Shown: positions 8,555 to 16,927, counted from the stretch's first letter. The stretch: 64,000 nt of DNA from Ruminococcaceae bacterium R-25 (GCA_003149065.1 QGFZ01000001.1:372001-436000); one strand, 5' to 3'. Made by a program: numbers and translations. The notes: generated by a model from the sequence alone, not told the origin.

Positions 8555-8858
8555 AGTTACTGTTTTTGAGATTACAGTAAGATTACCGTTTTTGAAGTTG
8601 AAACGGTATATATTTTCGAGCAGTTCATTAAACTGCAATAGAATGTCCTGATTTGAATAACCGGGTTCCCAAAACAGTTCTTATTTTCGAGAAAACCGGA
8701 TGCTGTTTTGAAATTTTCGCTCTTAAATTCCAGATCTTATTTCAATCAGTTACGTTATTTTTGCAATTCGTAACTGAAAGGTCGAAAAATCGAAGGTTCA
8801 GTTACGTTATTTTTGAAATCCGTAACTGAAAGAACAGAAAAAAGAGGGTTCAGTTACG
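8555..8858 (+). repeat. Intergenic array of hairpin-forming repeats (52-bp tandem units)
   Basis: The 484-base gap between rimM and the next gene is filled by small inverted repeats. The word CAGTTACG recurs at 8747, 8799 and 8851, exactly 52 bases apart; the first two copies each pair with CGTAACTG (8769-8776 and 8821-8828) around a T-rich loop with TTATTTTTG. Upstream are further perfect stems: TTACTGT/ACAGTAA (8557-8580), TACCGTTT/AAACGGTA (8584-8608) and GCAGTT/AACTGC (8620-8636). No open frame with coding character was seen. The third CAGTTACG copy has no partner of its own, so alternative pairings are possible. Confidence 0.75.
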
Positions 8859-8974
8859 CTGTAGCACCCGCCTCCACATGATCATCTCTGCGGGTAAGCC
8901 TTGCATTTCACTGTGCGTAATTAAGGTGCGAAAAGGCACATTTTATGCCCAAGCCTCCGATTTAAAAGGTTTTG

Positions 8975-8983
8975 TGATATGAT
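8975..8983 (+). promoter_or_regulatory. Candidate extended -10 promoter for the TPM gene pair
   Basis: TGATATGAT has the TG dinucleotide one base before TATGAT, the extended -10 form. No good -35 box precedes it. The start codon of the first TPM gene lies about 50 bases downstream behind GGGAGGG. Confidence 0.45.
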
Positions 8984-9033
8984 TTGCCTTGGAATAAATT
9001 GCGTATCTGCAATATTAGAGGGAGGGTTTTGAT

Positions 9034-10182
9034 ATGGGCAGAGGCGGCGGTGGCGGAAGTTCTCATAGCAGCTCACATCATTCGAGCAGCCGTTCACATT
9101 CAGGTGGCTCAAGATCTTCTTACAGATCTTCAGGTTCATCCTACAGATCTTCCGGATCATCTTACAGATCTTCAGGATCTTCTTATTCGCGTCATTCCAG
9201 AAGTTCAGGAAGCAGCGGATACAGCAGCGGCAGCGGAGGCCGCAGTGGATGCAGCGGTTGCTTTACTCCATTTTTATTTTTGTTTCTGGTCTTAGGCGGA
9301 TTTGTATTTGGATTCATGGATGAAATGCATCTTGATACCATTTATAAGGTAACAAGATCTTCTATTCAAAGAGAAAAACTTCCCGAATCCAAGTGCAATC
9401 CTATCGACGAGTGGTACAAGGACGATTGGGGAGACTGGATAGATGAAGCCGGAGAAGGTGATTATTTAATATCCGGTCTTAAGTCGTTCTATGACTCGAC
9501 TGGTGTTCAGCCTTATCTTTGGATAATGGGTGAAGATGGCAAGGATTATAAATCCACCGAAAGCCTTGAAGAGCTTGCAGAAGTAACATATAAGGAGATG
9601 TTTGGTGATGATGAAGGTCACCTTCTCATTATCTTCAGCGAATATCCAAATGAATCAGGCAATTACAAGCTTACTGTTACTCCCGGATTTGATGCCGAGA
9701 CACAGGTAATGGATCAGGAAGCAAAAGATATCCTGCTTGATTACATAGAGTATTATTATGAAGATGATGACCTCAACGAGGGTGCATTTTTCCAGACTGC
9801 ATTCCGTGATGCAGGTGAGAGGATAATGACAAAGCAGATGTCGTTAAATTCCTTGATAACCATCGTGATCATTGTCATTGTTGTGATCATAGGTCTTATG
9901 ATCACCTTCTCCATCCTTAAGAAACGCAGGCTGGCCGTCAAGAAGCAGAAAGATAAGCAGGTACAGGCAGAAAAGGACAAGGCTGCCATAGAGCAGAACC
10001 AGAAGAAGTACCAGGAAGCCCTGGCACAGACTTATGTAACCGTTATTTGTCCCAACTGCGGTTCTACAGATACGAGCATACGCAAAGGAACGGTAGGTTA
10101 CTGTAATTACTGCGGTACGGCGATGAAGGCCGATGAGAACGGCAAGGTCGTTATCTACACAGGTAATGACTCTCAGTCTTGA
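9034..10182 (+). CDS. TPM-domain membrane protein with Ser-rich N-terminus and C-terminal zinc ribbon
   Basis: 382 residues. Residues 1-75 are extremely Ser/Gly/Arg/His-rich with a repeated YRSSGSS unit. A first hydrophobic segment (FTPFLFLFLVLGGFVFGFM) follows, then a TPM (YgcG/Psb32-like) domain (YKEMFGDDEGHLLIIFSEYP), a second transmembrane segment (LITIVIIVIVVIIGLMITFS), a charged coiled coil and a C-terminal zinc ribbon (CPNCGSTDTS ... CNYCG). TPM proteins face the cell exterior and are linked to membrane-complex assembly or repair; the function here is unknown. It is a paralogue of the next gene and lies inside the rimM-trmD cluster. Confidence 0.82.
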   Translation: MGRGGGGGSSHSSSHHSSSRSHSGGSRSSYRSSGSSYRSSGSSYRSSGSSYSRHSRSSGSSGYSSGSGGRSGCSGCFTPFLFLFLVLGGFVFGFMDEMHLDTIYKVTRSSIQREKLPESKCNPIDEWYKDDWGDWIDEAGEGDYLISGLKSFYDSTGVQPYLWIMGEDGKDYKSTESLEELAEVTYKEMFGDDEGHLLIIFSEYPNESGNYKLTVTPGFDAETQVMDQEAKDILLDYIEYYYEDDDLNEGAFFQTAFRDAGERIMTKQMSLNSLITIVIIVIVVIIGLMITFSILKKRRLAVKKQKDKQVQAEKDKAAIEQNQKKYQEALAQTYVTVICPNCGSTDTSIRKGTVGYCNYCGTAMKADENGKVVIYTGNDSQS

Positions 10183-10212
10183 AGAACATAAGGGATAAAG
10201 GGAGGAAATAAA

Positions 10213-11151
10213 ATGGCAAAAGGCGGCAAGGATCTGTTCGTGCTGAAGATAATCTGCGCGGCTGTTGTCGTGCTTGTTATCGCGTTTGCGGTTTTATGGC
10301 TTTATCAGGGCAAAGAAGCATCCATTGAAAGATCAACGGTCAACAGAGAGGCACTTCCTGCTTCTAAGTGTGATCCGGTCGATAAGTGGTATCAGGATGA
10401 CTGGGGCGACTGGATCGATGAGAACGGTGAAGAAAAGGCCCTTATCGCCGGCATGGAATATTTCTATGAGAAGACCGGTGTCCAGCCTTATCTCTGGATC
10501 ATGGGAGAGAATGGTAAGGATTATATCTCTGAAGGAAGCATCGAGAAATTAGCAAAAGATACTTATTCTGAGATGTTTGGTGATGACGAAGGCCACATGC
10601 TCATTATCTTCCGCGAATACCCCAATGCTTCAAGCAATTACCTTGTTACCGTCAGGCCCGGCGAAGATGCTGAGGAACAGGTAATGGATGCACAGGCAAG
10701 AGAGATACTTCTCGGATACATAGATTATTTCTACACAGTCACGAAGTATAACGAAGGCGAATTTTTCGCGGAATCTCTCGAAAAAGCCGGCGACAGGATA
10801 ATGACAAAACAGATCTCTCAGGCTGCGCTATATGCGATAATCATCATTTCTGTTATTGCTGTTGCAGGCGTTGTTATCGTGGTCCACATCATCCGTAAGC
10901 GCAAGATTGCTGAAGCAACGCAGAAAGCAACTGCTGCCAAGGCTGAGGCAGATCAGAAAAAGAACGAGTTTGCACAGCAGAAGTATAACGATCACCTTGA
11001 GACATTAAATGTTGCGATAACATGTCCGAACTGCGGCTCAAGCAACATCAAGATGCGTAAGGGAACAACAGGCAATTGCCAATTCTGCGGTTCTGCGATA
11101 AAAGTAGATGAAGAAGGCAACGTTGTTATTGAAAGCGGCTCGAAATCTTAA
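10213..11151 (+). CDS. TPM-domain membrane protein with C-terminal zinc ribbon (paralogue)
   Basis: 312 residues behind GGGAGGAAA. It aligns with the preceding protein over nearly its whole length (CDPVDKWYQDDWGDWIDENG versus CNPIDEWYKDDWGDWIDEAG; SEMFGDDEGHMLIIFREYPN) but lacks the Ser-rich N-terminus and begins directly with a transmembrane helix. A second helix (LYAIIIISVIAVAGVVIVV), a helical linker and the zinc ribbon CPNCGSSNIK ... CQFCG follow. This is a tandem duplication. The zinc ribbon would be cytoplasmic and the TPM domain extracellular if the first helix is in-to-out. Confidence 0.82.
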   Translation: MAKGGKDLFVLKIICAAVVVLVIAFAVLWLYQGKEASIERSTVNREALPASKCDPVDKWYQDDWGDWIDENGEEKALIAGMEYFYEKTGVQPYLWIMGENGKDYISEGSIEKLAKDTYSEMFGDDEGHMLIIFREYPNASSNYLVTVRPGEDAEEQVMDAQAREILLGYIDYFYTVTKYNEGEFFAESLEKAGDRIMTKQISQAALYAIIIISVIAVAGVVIVVHIIRKRKIAEATQKATAAKAEADQKKNEFAQQKYNDHLETLNVAITCPNCGSSNIKMRKGTTGNCQFCGSAIKVDEEGNVVIESGSKS

Positions 11152-11165
11152 GGAATATAAGGGAT

Positions 11166-11906
11166 ATGAACTTTTATGTAGCGACATTATTTCCTGAGCA
11201 GGTAACCTCGTATCTTGATACGAGTATTACAGGACGCGCTCTCGCCAAGGGTGCGATCTCTCTGGAATGTGTCCAGATCAGAGATTATGCCCCGAATAAC
11301 TACGGGCGCGTTGATGACACTATCTACGGCGGCGGTACGGGCATGATGATCCGTCCGGAACCTGTTTTCGGAGCATACGAAAAGGCGGTCGAACTCTGTG
11401 GCGGCAAAAAGCCCCACACGGTCTATATGTCGCCCAAGGGCAAGGTTTTCAATCAGGCTAAGGCCCATGAACTCGCTTCATATGAGAACCTCCTGATCAT
11501 CTGCGGTCACTACGAAGGCATTGATGCGCGCGTAATTGACGAGATCTGCGACGAGGAGATATCGATCGGCGACTATGTCTTAACAGGCGGAGAGACCGCT
11601 GCGATCGTTGTTATTGATGCAGTAGCAAGGCTCTGCCCGGGAGTTCTTCCCAACGAAGAGGCTTATACGAACGAGTCTCATACTGACGGAATGTTAGAAG
11701 CTCCGCAGTATACAAAGCCTCCGGTCTGGCATGACAAGGAAGTTCCGGAAGTCCTGAAAAACGGCAATGACGCAGCAATAGCGGACTATAACCGCATCGC
11801 TGCACTGGTCGATACATGGACAAACAGGCCCGATATGCTGGATAAATTGGATATTTCTGAAAGTGATTGGGCTAAAATGCTTGCCTTTAAAAGAGGCATG
11901 TGCTAA
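11166..11906 (+). CDS. trmD: tRNA (guanine-N1)-methyltransferase TrmD
   Basis: 246 residues. SPOUT methyltransferase of the TrmD family, forming m1G37 in tRNAs with G36G37. Hallmarks are [35 protein letters not shown] and [14 protein letters not shown], which make the SAM-binding trefoil knot, plus the [12 protein letters not shown] segment. It follows the second TPM gene by only 14 bases and precedes rplS, so the usual rimM-trmD-rplS order is kept apart from the insertion. Confidence 0.97.
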   Translation: MNFYVATLFPEQVTSYLDTSITGRALAKGAISLECVQIRDYAPNNYGRVDDTIYGGGTGMMIRPEPVFGAYEKAVELCGGKKPHTVYMSPKGKVFNQAKAHELASYENLLIICGHYEGIDARVIDEICDEEISIGDYVLTGGETAAIVVIDAVARLCPGVLPNEEAYTNESHTDGMLEAPQYTKPPVWHDKEVPEVLKNGNDAAIADYNRIAALVDTWTNRPDMLDKLDISESDWAKMLAFKRGMC

Positions 11907-11983
11907 AATTCTCCAGTTATCAGGGTGGTCCTCTGCCATTATCCAGGCAAGAACATCTGCAGGAAAGAGAGGAAACAAACAAT

Positions 11984-12325
11984 ATGGATTTAGTAAAAGT
12001 CATCGAGAGCGAAAATATTCGCAACCAGTATCCTGAAGTAGAAGTCGGAGACTTCGTTAAGGCTCACCTCCTTATCAAGGAAGGCGCAAAGGAGCGTATT
12101 CAGGTATTCGAAGGCTATGTCATCGCAAGAAAAGGCCAGGGCCTTTCAGAGACAATAACAATTCGCCGTGTATCTTACGGTATCGGCGTAGAGAGAATTC
12201 TCCCTGTTAACTCACCCAAGATCGATCACATCGACGTTATTCGTAAGGGTAAGATCAGAAGAGCAAAGCTTTATTATCTCCGCGATCGTCAGGGCAAGGC
12301 TGCAAAGATCACACAGAAGATCTGA
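11984..12325 (+). CDS. rplS: 50S ribosomal protein L19
   Basis: 113 residues from the ATG at 11984, behind GAGAGGAAAC. The conserved [20 protein letters not shown] and [18 protein letters not shown] identify L19, found at the 30S-50S interface. A longer in-frame opening upstream overlaps trmD and is not used. The 77-base gap after trmD could hold an L19 leader, but I could not confirm one. A terminator follows. Confidence 0.97.
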   Translation: MDLVKVIESENIRNQYPEVEVGDFVKAHLLIKEGAKERIQVFEGYVIARKGQGLSETITIRRVSYGIGVERILPVNSPKIDHIDVIRKGKIRRAKLYYLRDRQGKAAKITQKI

Positions 12326-12349
12326 TAGCGGTTTTCAATTCGATTCACA

Positions 12350-12385
12350 AGAGGTTGTCTCATATGAGGCAACCTCTTTCTTTTG
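12350..12385 (+). terminator. Rho-independent terminator after rplS
   Basis: AGAGGTTGTCTC pairs with GAGGCAACCTCT (12 bp, one G-T wobble) around ATAT, followed by TTCTTTTG. A nearly identical hairpin stands downstream of the initiator tRNA near 26,717. Confidence 0.92.
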
Positions 12386-12422
12386 TGTTAAAATCAACAG
12401 GTAAATAATCTTAGAGGTTTAT

Positions 12423-13322
12423 ATGGCTGAGAAAAAGAATGACATTAACTGGTTTCCGGGGCACATGAGAAAGGCCTTAAACGAGACAGGCGAGAGATTA
12501 AAGCTCGTCGATCTTGTTTATGAGACATGCGACGCGAGAATACCTTTTTCGAGCAGGAATCCGGAATTAGACAGGATCATAGGAACCAAGCCCAGGATCG
12601 TTATCCTTAACAAGGCTGACCTCGCAGATCCTGCGAAAACATCCCGCTGGATCGAGAACTTTGAGTCTGAGAACACACGTGCCTGTGCGCTCGAGAGCAC
12701 GCATAAGAAGGGCTTTGACAAGCTTAACGCAATCACCATGGACATGATGAAGGAAAAGCTCGAGAAAGCTGCTGAGAAGGGCAGGATAGGGCGTCCCGTA
12801 AGAGTCATGGTTGTAGGTGCTCCTAATACCGGAAAGTCCACGATCATTAATGCTCTCGCCGGCAGAAAAGCAGCTGTTACAGGCGATAAGCCCGGTGTCA
12901 CAAAAGACTTCAAATGGATCATGACGGGCGGCAGATTAGAGCTGATGGATATGGCCGGCGTTTTGTGGCCGAGAATTGCGAATGCCAAGAGCGGTATCTG
13001 CCTTACTGCGTTGGGTTCCGTAAAAGAGGAGATCACCGATGTCGTCAAAGTCGCTTATGAGACGATGAAGATCATGATCGATATCTATCCTGATCTTATC
13101 AGGGAACGTTACGGCGTTGATGTCGATGTGAAATTTGATGAGGACGCAGGATATTTCCAGGATCCTTATTACGATCTTTTCCTTGAGATGGCGAAAAAGA
13201 GAGGCTGCTTAATGAGCGGCGGCAGGATCGATGAAGAGCGTTTCGCCAGGCTTTTCATAAACGATCTCAAAGAAGGCAGGACCGGCAGGATCACTTTGGA
13301 GATGCCTGAAGATTTTAAGTAA
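12423..13322 (+). CDS. rbgA: Ribosome biogenesis GTPase RbgA (YlqF)
   Basis: 299 residues. A circularly permuted GTPase: the G4 motif NKAD comes before the P-loop GAPNTGKS, and the G3 motif (DMAG) follows. The N-terminal INWFPGHMRKA sequence is characteristic of YlqF/RbgA, which drives late 50S assembly around L16. The C-terminal ANTAR-like helical region is present. It lies between rplS and rnhB as in Bacillus. Confidence 0.95.
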   Translation: MAEKKNDINWFPGHMRKALNETGERLKLVDLVYETCDARIPFSSRNPELDRIIGTKPRIVILNKADLADPAKTSRWIENFESENTRACALESTHKKGFDKLNAITMDMMKEKLEKAAEKGRIGRPVRVMVVGAPNTGKSTIINALAGRKAAVTGDKPGVTKDFKWIMTGGRLELMDMAGVLWPRIANAKSGICLTALGSVKEEITDVVKVAYETMKIMIDIYPDLIRERYGVDVDVKFDEDAGYFQDPYYDLFLEMAKKRGCLMSGGRIDEERFARLFINDLKEGRTGRITLEMPEDFK

Positions 13323-13336
13323 CAGAGGATAATAAT

Positions 13337-13981
13337 ATGCCCAAGCTTACGAAGGAACAACTTATTGAAAAATACGATGCTATGTATGCATATGAAAAGG
13401 ACTGCCTTGCCAAAGGTTTTAAGATGATCGGCGGCATCGACGAAGCGGGAAGAGGACCTCTTGCAGGCCCTGTCGTAGCCGCGTGCTGTATCCTTGATCC
13501 TGATGTAAAGATACTGGGTCTGGACGATTCGAAAAAGCTCTCTGAAAAGAAAAGAGAAGAGCTTTTCCTGGAGATAAAAGAGAAGGCAAAAGCTTATGCT
13601 ATCTGCAGTTCAAGTCCTGAAGAGATAGATGCGATCAATATCCTGGAAGCAACGAAAAAAGCGATGAGAAACTGCGTAAAGGAACTCGCTGCAAAAGGTG
13701 TATCTCCCGATATCCTTCTTATCGATGCAGTTAATCTGTCAGGCACGGGATTGGATGTAATTCCGATAATAAAAGGCGACGCAAAATCAGATTCGATCGC
13801 TGCCGCATCGATCCTCGCAAAGGTTACGCGAGACCACATCATGATGGATTACGACACTGAATATCCGGGCTACGGCTTTGCTAAACATAAGGGCTACGGA
13901 ACAAAAGACCATTACGCTGCAATCCGCGAAAAAGGAATGACGCCTATACACAGAAGGTCATTCCTGAAGGTCATACATTAA
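13337..13981 (+). CDS. rnhB: Ribonuclease HII
   Basis: 214 residues. The signature GGIDEAGRGPLAGPVVAACC holds the first catalytic Asp-Glu pair; LLIDAVNL and the KGDAKSDSIAAASILAKVTR segment carry further active-site acidic residues. It removes ribonucleotides from RNA-DNA hybrids. Starts 14 bases after rbgA behind AGAGG. Confidence 0.96.
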   Translation: MPKLTKEQLIEKYDAMYAYEKDCLAKGFKMIGGIDEAGRGPLAGPVVAACCILDPDVKILGLDDSKKLSEKKREELFLEIKEKAKAYAICSSSPEEIDAINILEATKKAMRNCVKELAAKGVSPDILLIDAVNLSGTGLDVIPIIKGDAKSDSIAAASILAKVTRDHIMMDYDTEYPGYGFAKHKGYGTKDHYAAIREKGMTPIHRRSFLKVIH

Positions 13982-13988
13982 TGAGTTG

Positions 13989-14068
13989 AGAAATATTCTT
14001 TCGTGAGCGATTCCGCACAAGTGAGCGAAGTGAACGCGGAGGACCTTAGCGAGAGAAAGAATATTTCT
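13989..14068 (+). repeat. Long imperfect hairpin with 14-bp perfect terminal inverted repeat
   Basis: AGAAATATTCTTTC (13989-14002) is the exact reverse complement of GAAAGAATATTTCT (14055-14068). The interior contains TCCGC/GCGGA and the words GTGAGCGA and GTGAGCGAAGTGAAC. It begins eight bases after the rnhB stop and may serve as its 3' structure or terminator, although a proper T run is missing. The interior resembles dispersed palindromic elements of Clostridia. Confidence 0.6.
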
Positions 14069-14075
14069 TAAACAC

Positions 14076-14104
14076 TTGACTTTGTGGCAAAGTTTAAGTA
14101 TTAT
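14076..14104 (+). promoter_or_regulatory. Sigma-A type promoter of the infC operon
   Basis: TTGACT at 14076-14081, a 17-base spacer and TATTAT at 14099-14104. Transcription would start near 14,111, giving a leader of about 180 bases before infC. Confidence 0.88.
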
Positions 14105-14110
14105 ATCGCT

Positions 14111-14252
14111 CGTGAAAGAAGAACATCCGATTCTCACCTCAAGCGGCGATAGCTAGTAAAGAGGTCAATAACTAGATAATTAACCTATTTTAGAGGGGTT
14201 GCCATTAAGGCAGGGTAGTTATGAGAGAACGGATTTTATCCGTTCTTTTTTT
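14111..14252 (+). promoter_or_regulatory. infC-rpmI-rplT leader with attenuator hairpin
   Basis: The untranslated leader ends in a strong intrinsic terminator: AGAACGGAT (14226-14234) pairs with ATCCGTTCT (14238-14246), then eight Ts, placed about 40 bases before the infC start. The upstream part has a structured region with GGCGATAGCTAGTAAAGAGG and GGGGTTGCCATTAAGGCAGG that could form an alternative pairing. In Bacillus this operon is repressed by L20 binding to the leader and premature termination; the same logic is inferred here. Confidence 0.75.
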
Positions 14253-14291
14253 ATGTAGTTAAAGTAAGTCTTAAACAAGGAGGTGGCCACC

Positions 14292-14816
14292 ATCGCTAAG
14301 ACCAATGATAATCAGATGATTAACGGAGCTATCAAGTTCCCTCAGGTACGTCTCATTGACGCAGAAGGACAGATGATCGGTGTTGTTCCGATCGAGGAAG
14401 CTCTCAAGAGTGCTGAGGAAGCTGATTTAGATCTCGTCTGCATCTCACCCAATCCTGATAACCCGGTTTGCCGTGTAATGGATTACAACAAGTTCCTTTT
14501 CGAAAAGGGTAAGAGAGAGAAGGAAGCAAAGAAGAAGCAGAAGGAGACAGAACTTAAGGAAGTCGGCTTAAAGCTTACAACAGACGTTCACGATGTCGAA
14601 GTAAAGCGCAAGATGGTAGTTAAGTTCCTTTCGGCAGGCGACAGAGTTAAGGTTAACATCCGATTCAGAGGCCGCGAGATGGCTTTCCAGAATAAAGGTT
14701 TCGAAGTGCTTGATACATTTGCACAGAGCGTAACCGAATACGGATCAGTAGACAGGCCGCCGAAGTTAGAAGGCAGGAACATGGTAATGTACCTGTCACC
14801 GGCAAAGAAAAAATAA
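14292..14816 (+). CDS. infC: Translation initiation factor IF-3, apparent AUC start codon
   Basis: About 174 residues. IF-3 N- and C-domains are clear (INGAIKFPQVRLIDAEG, PVCRVMDYNKFLFEKGKREK, KVNIRFRGREM). There is no ATG near the N-terminus. The consensus AAGGAGGTG (14277-14285) contains an in-frame GTG at 14283 that would be inside the ribosome binding site itself, while ATC at 14292 lies at ideal spacing and gives (M)AKTNDNQMINGAIKF. Rare AUU/AUC starts are known for infC (AUU in E. coli, AUC in Myxococcus) and let IF-3 repress its own translation. The GTG reading would only add three residues. Confidence 0.93.
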   Translation: MAKTNDNQMINGAIKFPQVRLIDAEGQMIGVVPIEEALKSAEEADLDLVCISPNPDNPVCRVMDYNKFLFEKGKREKEAKKKQKETELKEVGLKLTTDVHDVEVKRKMVVKFLSAGDRVKVNIRFRGREMAFQNKGFEVLDTFAQSVTEYGSVDRPPKLEGRNMVMYLSPAKKK

Positions 14817-14834
14817 TTTAGGAGGAAAGATAAT

Positions 14835-15032
14835 ATGCCCAAGCAGAAGACACACACTTCTTCAAAGAAGAGATTTAAGGTAACAGGTACCGGTAAGGTT
14901 CTCCATAAGCAGGCGTTCAGAAGCCACATTTTAAGCAAGAGACCTACTAAGAGAATGAGACACCTTAGACACAACCAGGTATGCTCAGATCAGAATGCAA
15001 GAATCATCAAGAAGATGATCCCTTACGCTTAA
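14835..15032 (+). CDS. rpmI: 50S ribosomal protein L35
   Basis: 65 residues, KQKTHTSSKKRFKVTGTGKV and SKRPTKRMRHLR, typical L35. It starts 18 bases after infC behind TTTAGGAGG. It is the middle gene of the classical IF3-L35-L20 operon. Confidence 0.97.
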   Translation: MPKQKTHTSSKKRFKVTGTGKVLHKQAFRSHILSKRPTKRMRHLRHNQVCSDQNARIIKKMIPYA

Positions 15033-15059
15033 TTGCTTAGAATTTAGGAGGACAAGAAT

Positions 15060-15413
15060 ATGTCAAGAGTTAAAAGAGGAATCCGCACAAGAGCGCGTCA
15101 TCATAAGATTTTAAAGGCAGCAAAGGGCTACTGGGGTCATAAGAGCAAGCTTTTCAAGGTTGCTAACCAGCAGGTTCTTAAGTCCGGCAACTATGCTTAC
15201 AGAGACAGAAGAAACAAGAAGAGAGAGTTCAGAAGACTCTGGATCGTTCGTATCAACGCAGCTTGCCGTCTTAACGACATGAGCTACTCCAGATTCATGA
15301 ACGGCCTCAAGAAGGCTGGTATCGAGCTCGACCGTAAGGTTCTTTCCGATATCGCAGTTACAGATGCAGCAGGTTTTACTTCTCTCGTTGAGAAGGCTAA
15401 GGCAGCTCTCTGA
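15060..15413 (+). CDS. rplT: 50S ribosomal protein L20
   Basis: 117 residues. [40 protein letters not shown] and [20 protein letters not shown] are diagnostic. Besides its role in 50S assembly, L20 is the autogenous repressor of this operon in other Firmicutes, fitting the attenuator leader upstream. A terminator closes the operon. Confidence 0.98.
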   Translation: MSRVKRGIRTRARHHKILKAAKGYWGHKSKLFKVANQQVLKSGNYAYRDRRNKKREFRRLWIVRINAACRLNDMSYSRFMNGLKKAGIELDRKVLSDIAVTDAAGFTSLVEKAKAAL

Positions 15414-15436
15414 TAACCAACTTAAATTGAATTTTC

Positions 15437-15472
15437 AAGTTGCGTGAGACTAAGTTCTCGCGCAACTTTTTT
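15437..15472 (+). terminator. Rho-independent terminator of the infC operon
   Basis: AAGTTGCGTGAGA (15437-15449) pairs with TCTCGCGCAACTT (15456-15468) with one wobble, followed by a run of six Ts. Confidence 0.92.
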
Positions 15473-15546
15473 GTTGTCAGAAAAAGCAGGTAAATGATGC
15501 GACTATGGTCTTTTGTTTTGCCGCTCATAAGCAATCGTGCTCAAAA

Positions 15547-15942
15547 ATCGTGCAAAAGTCGGGCATTGCCCGATTGCCTGCGTGACTTTTTATCATTACT
15601 CGATACATAATCGTGCAAAAGTCTGGCACTGCCCGATTATATGCCCGACTTTTTATCGTTACTCAATATAAAATCCGGCTAAAAATCTGGCTGTGCATGA
15701 TTTTTGCCAGATTTCTTAAGCAACATGGGTGCTACATGTGACAGCAGTATTCAATACGGCAACCGGTACGGCTACTGCCTTATTGAATGCCGTATTTTCC
15801 TTCAAAAACGGCCCTGAATACGGCAACTGATGCGGCAGCCGCCGTATTGATTGCCACATTTTCAGGCCAAAAACGCGTTTTTTACGGCAAACAATGCGGC
15901 TATAGCCGTACTGTTAGCCGCATTTTAAACAGCCGTTTTAAG
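15547..15942 (+). repeat. Six-unit array of 63-64-bp hairpin repeats
   Basis: The gap between rplT and the methyltransferase gene (about 530 bases) contains no gene but a periodic array. ATCGTGCAAAAGTC begins at 15547 and again at 15610 (63 bases). A related unit with AAATCTGGC/GCCAGATTT starts near 15672. In a second family ACGGCAA occurs at 15756, 15820 and 15884, exactly 64 bases apart, and these three units align base by base. Each unit folds on itself, for example AATACGGCA with TGCCGTATT. Sequence varies between units while inverted symmetry is kept, as if structure is selected. Confidence 0.82.
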
Positions 15943-15961
15943 GCTTGAAGCCGATTTTATT

Positions 15962-15970
15962 TGTTATAAT
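15962..15970 (+). promoter_or_regulatory. Extended -10 promoter for the TrmH-family methyltransferase
   Basis: TGTTATAAT is a perfect extended -10 element (TG, one base, TATAAT). TTGAAG lies 14 bases before the -10, a short spacing. The gene's ribosome binding site AAGGAG follows 18 bases downstream. Confidence 0.7.
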
Positions 15971-16004
15971 GTTTTCCGTAAAACAAAAAGGAGAACTCCC
16001 AAAA

Positions 16005-16775
16005 GTGCAGGTAATCACCAGCCGCGACAATCCGAACGTTAAACGTATCGCAAAGCTTACCAAGAGATCAGAAGCCAAGAAAGAAGGCCTGATCTATCTT
16101 GAAGGCACCAGGCTTTGTGAGGAGGCTTTGTTAAGCGGTCAAAAGGCTAAGGAAGTCATCGTTACAGAAGATAAGATCTCCTGGGCAAAAGAGTTCACAC
16201 ATGATGTTGAACCTCTCGTATTAAGCAAAGAGGTTTTTACAAAGATATCCCAGACTGTAAATCCGCAGGGCGTTGCGATCATCATCAGTGAGCCCGGAAT
16301 AAGCGCGGACATCCCCTGGAAGGGCGATAACAAAGATATCTATGTCGTGCTCGAAAACACACAGGATCCGGGCAATCTGGGAACCATAATAAGAATGGCT
16401 GACGCATTCGGCCTTACTGCGGTCATTGTAAGTCCCACTACATGCGATCCTTATAATGACAAAGTCATCAGAGCAACGATGGGCTCAATCTGGCATATTC
16501 CCGTTGTGAGAAAGACTATGGATGAATGTTTCGCTTTTTTCGAAAAGGAAAACATCGAAACCATCGCTACACACCTTAAGGGAAATGAACTCGGCAGTGG
16601 TGATCTGAAGCTCCCATGTGCTTATTTTATCGGCAATGAGGGCGACGGACTTACTGATGAGACTGCAAAAAAATGCACTAAGCTTGTTAAGATCCCGATG
16701 AAGGGAAAAGCCGAATCTCTTAATGCTGCCGTAGCCGCATCGGTAATCGGATACGAGCTTTCAAAGCTTTTATAA
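16005..16775 (+). CDS. TrmH/SpoU-family RNA 2'-O-methyltransferase
   Basis: The GTG at 16005 after AAGGAGAA is chosen over the longer open frame, because the longer frame would begin inside the promoter. It gives 256 residues starting MQVITSRDNPNVKRIAKLTK. The N-terminal substrate-binding domain is followed by the SpoU fold: VLENTQDPGNLGTIIRMADA, the YFIGNEGDGL loop and IPMKGKAESLNAAVAASV. It uses SAM to methylate a ribose in rRNA or tRNA; the target nucleotide cannot be read from sequence. It is monocistronic. Confidence 0.88.
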   Translation: MQVITSRDNPNVKRIAKLTKRSEAKKEGLIYLEGTRLCEEALLSGQKAKEVIVTEDKISWAKEFTHDVEPLVLSKEVFTKISQTVNPQGVAIIISEPGISADIPWKGDNKDIYVVLENTQDPGNLGTIIRMADAFGLTAVIVSPTTCDPYNDKVIRATMGSIWHIPVVRKTMDECFAFFEKENIETIATHLKGNELGSGDLKLPCAYFIGNEGDGLTDETAKKCTKLVKIPMKGKAESLNAAVAASVIGYELSKLL

Positions 16776-16927
16776 GTGCGATTTTTGCATAGACTAAACA
16801 ACTAAATGCACTTTTATTGCATAATTATTCGTCTAACAGCGAGCAAATCCTAATAAAAGAAAAGCTTTATAATATCTGGTATTATAGGCGCTAGTCTAAG
16901 TGAAGATAGCAGAAAGACAGACGGAAC

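Noticed and set aside
11907..11983. L19 leader RNA before rplS
   Set aside because: The gap is only 77 bases and I could not identify the conserved stems; a covariance search would be needed.
15547..15942. Possible CRISPR array
   Set aside because: Units are contiguous 63-64-bp palindromes without unique spacers of constant length, and no cas genes are near.
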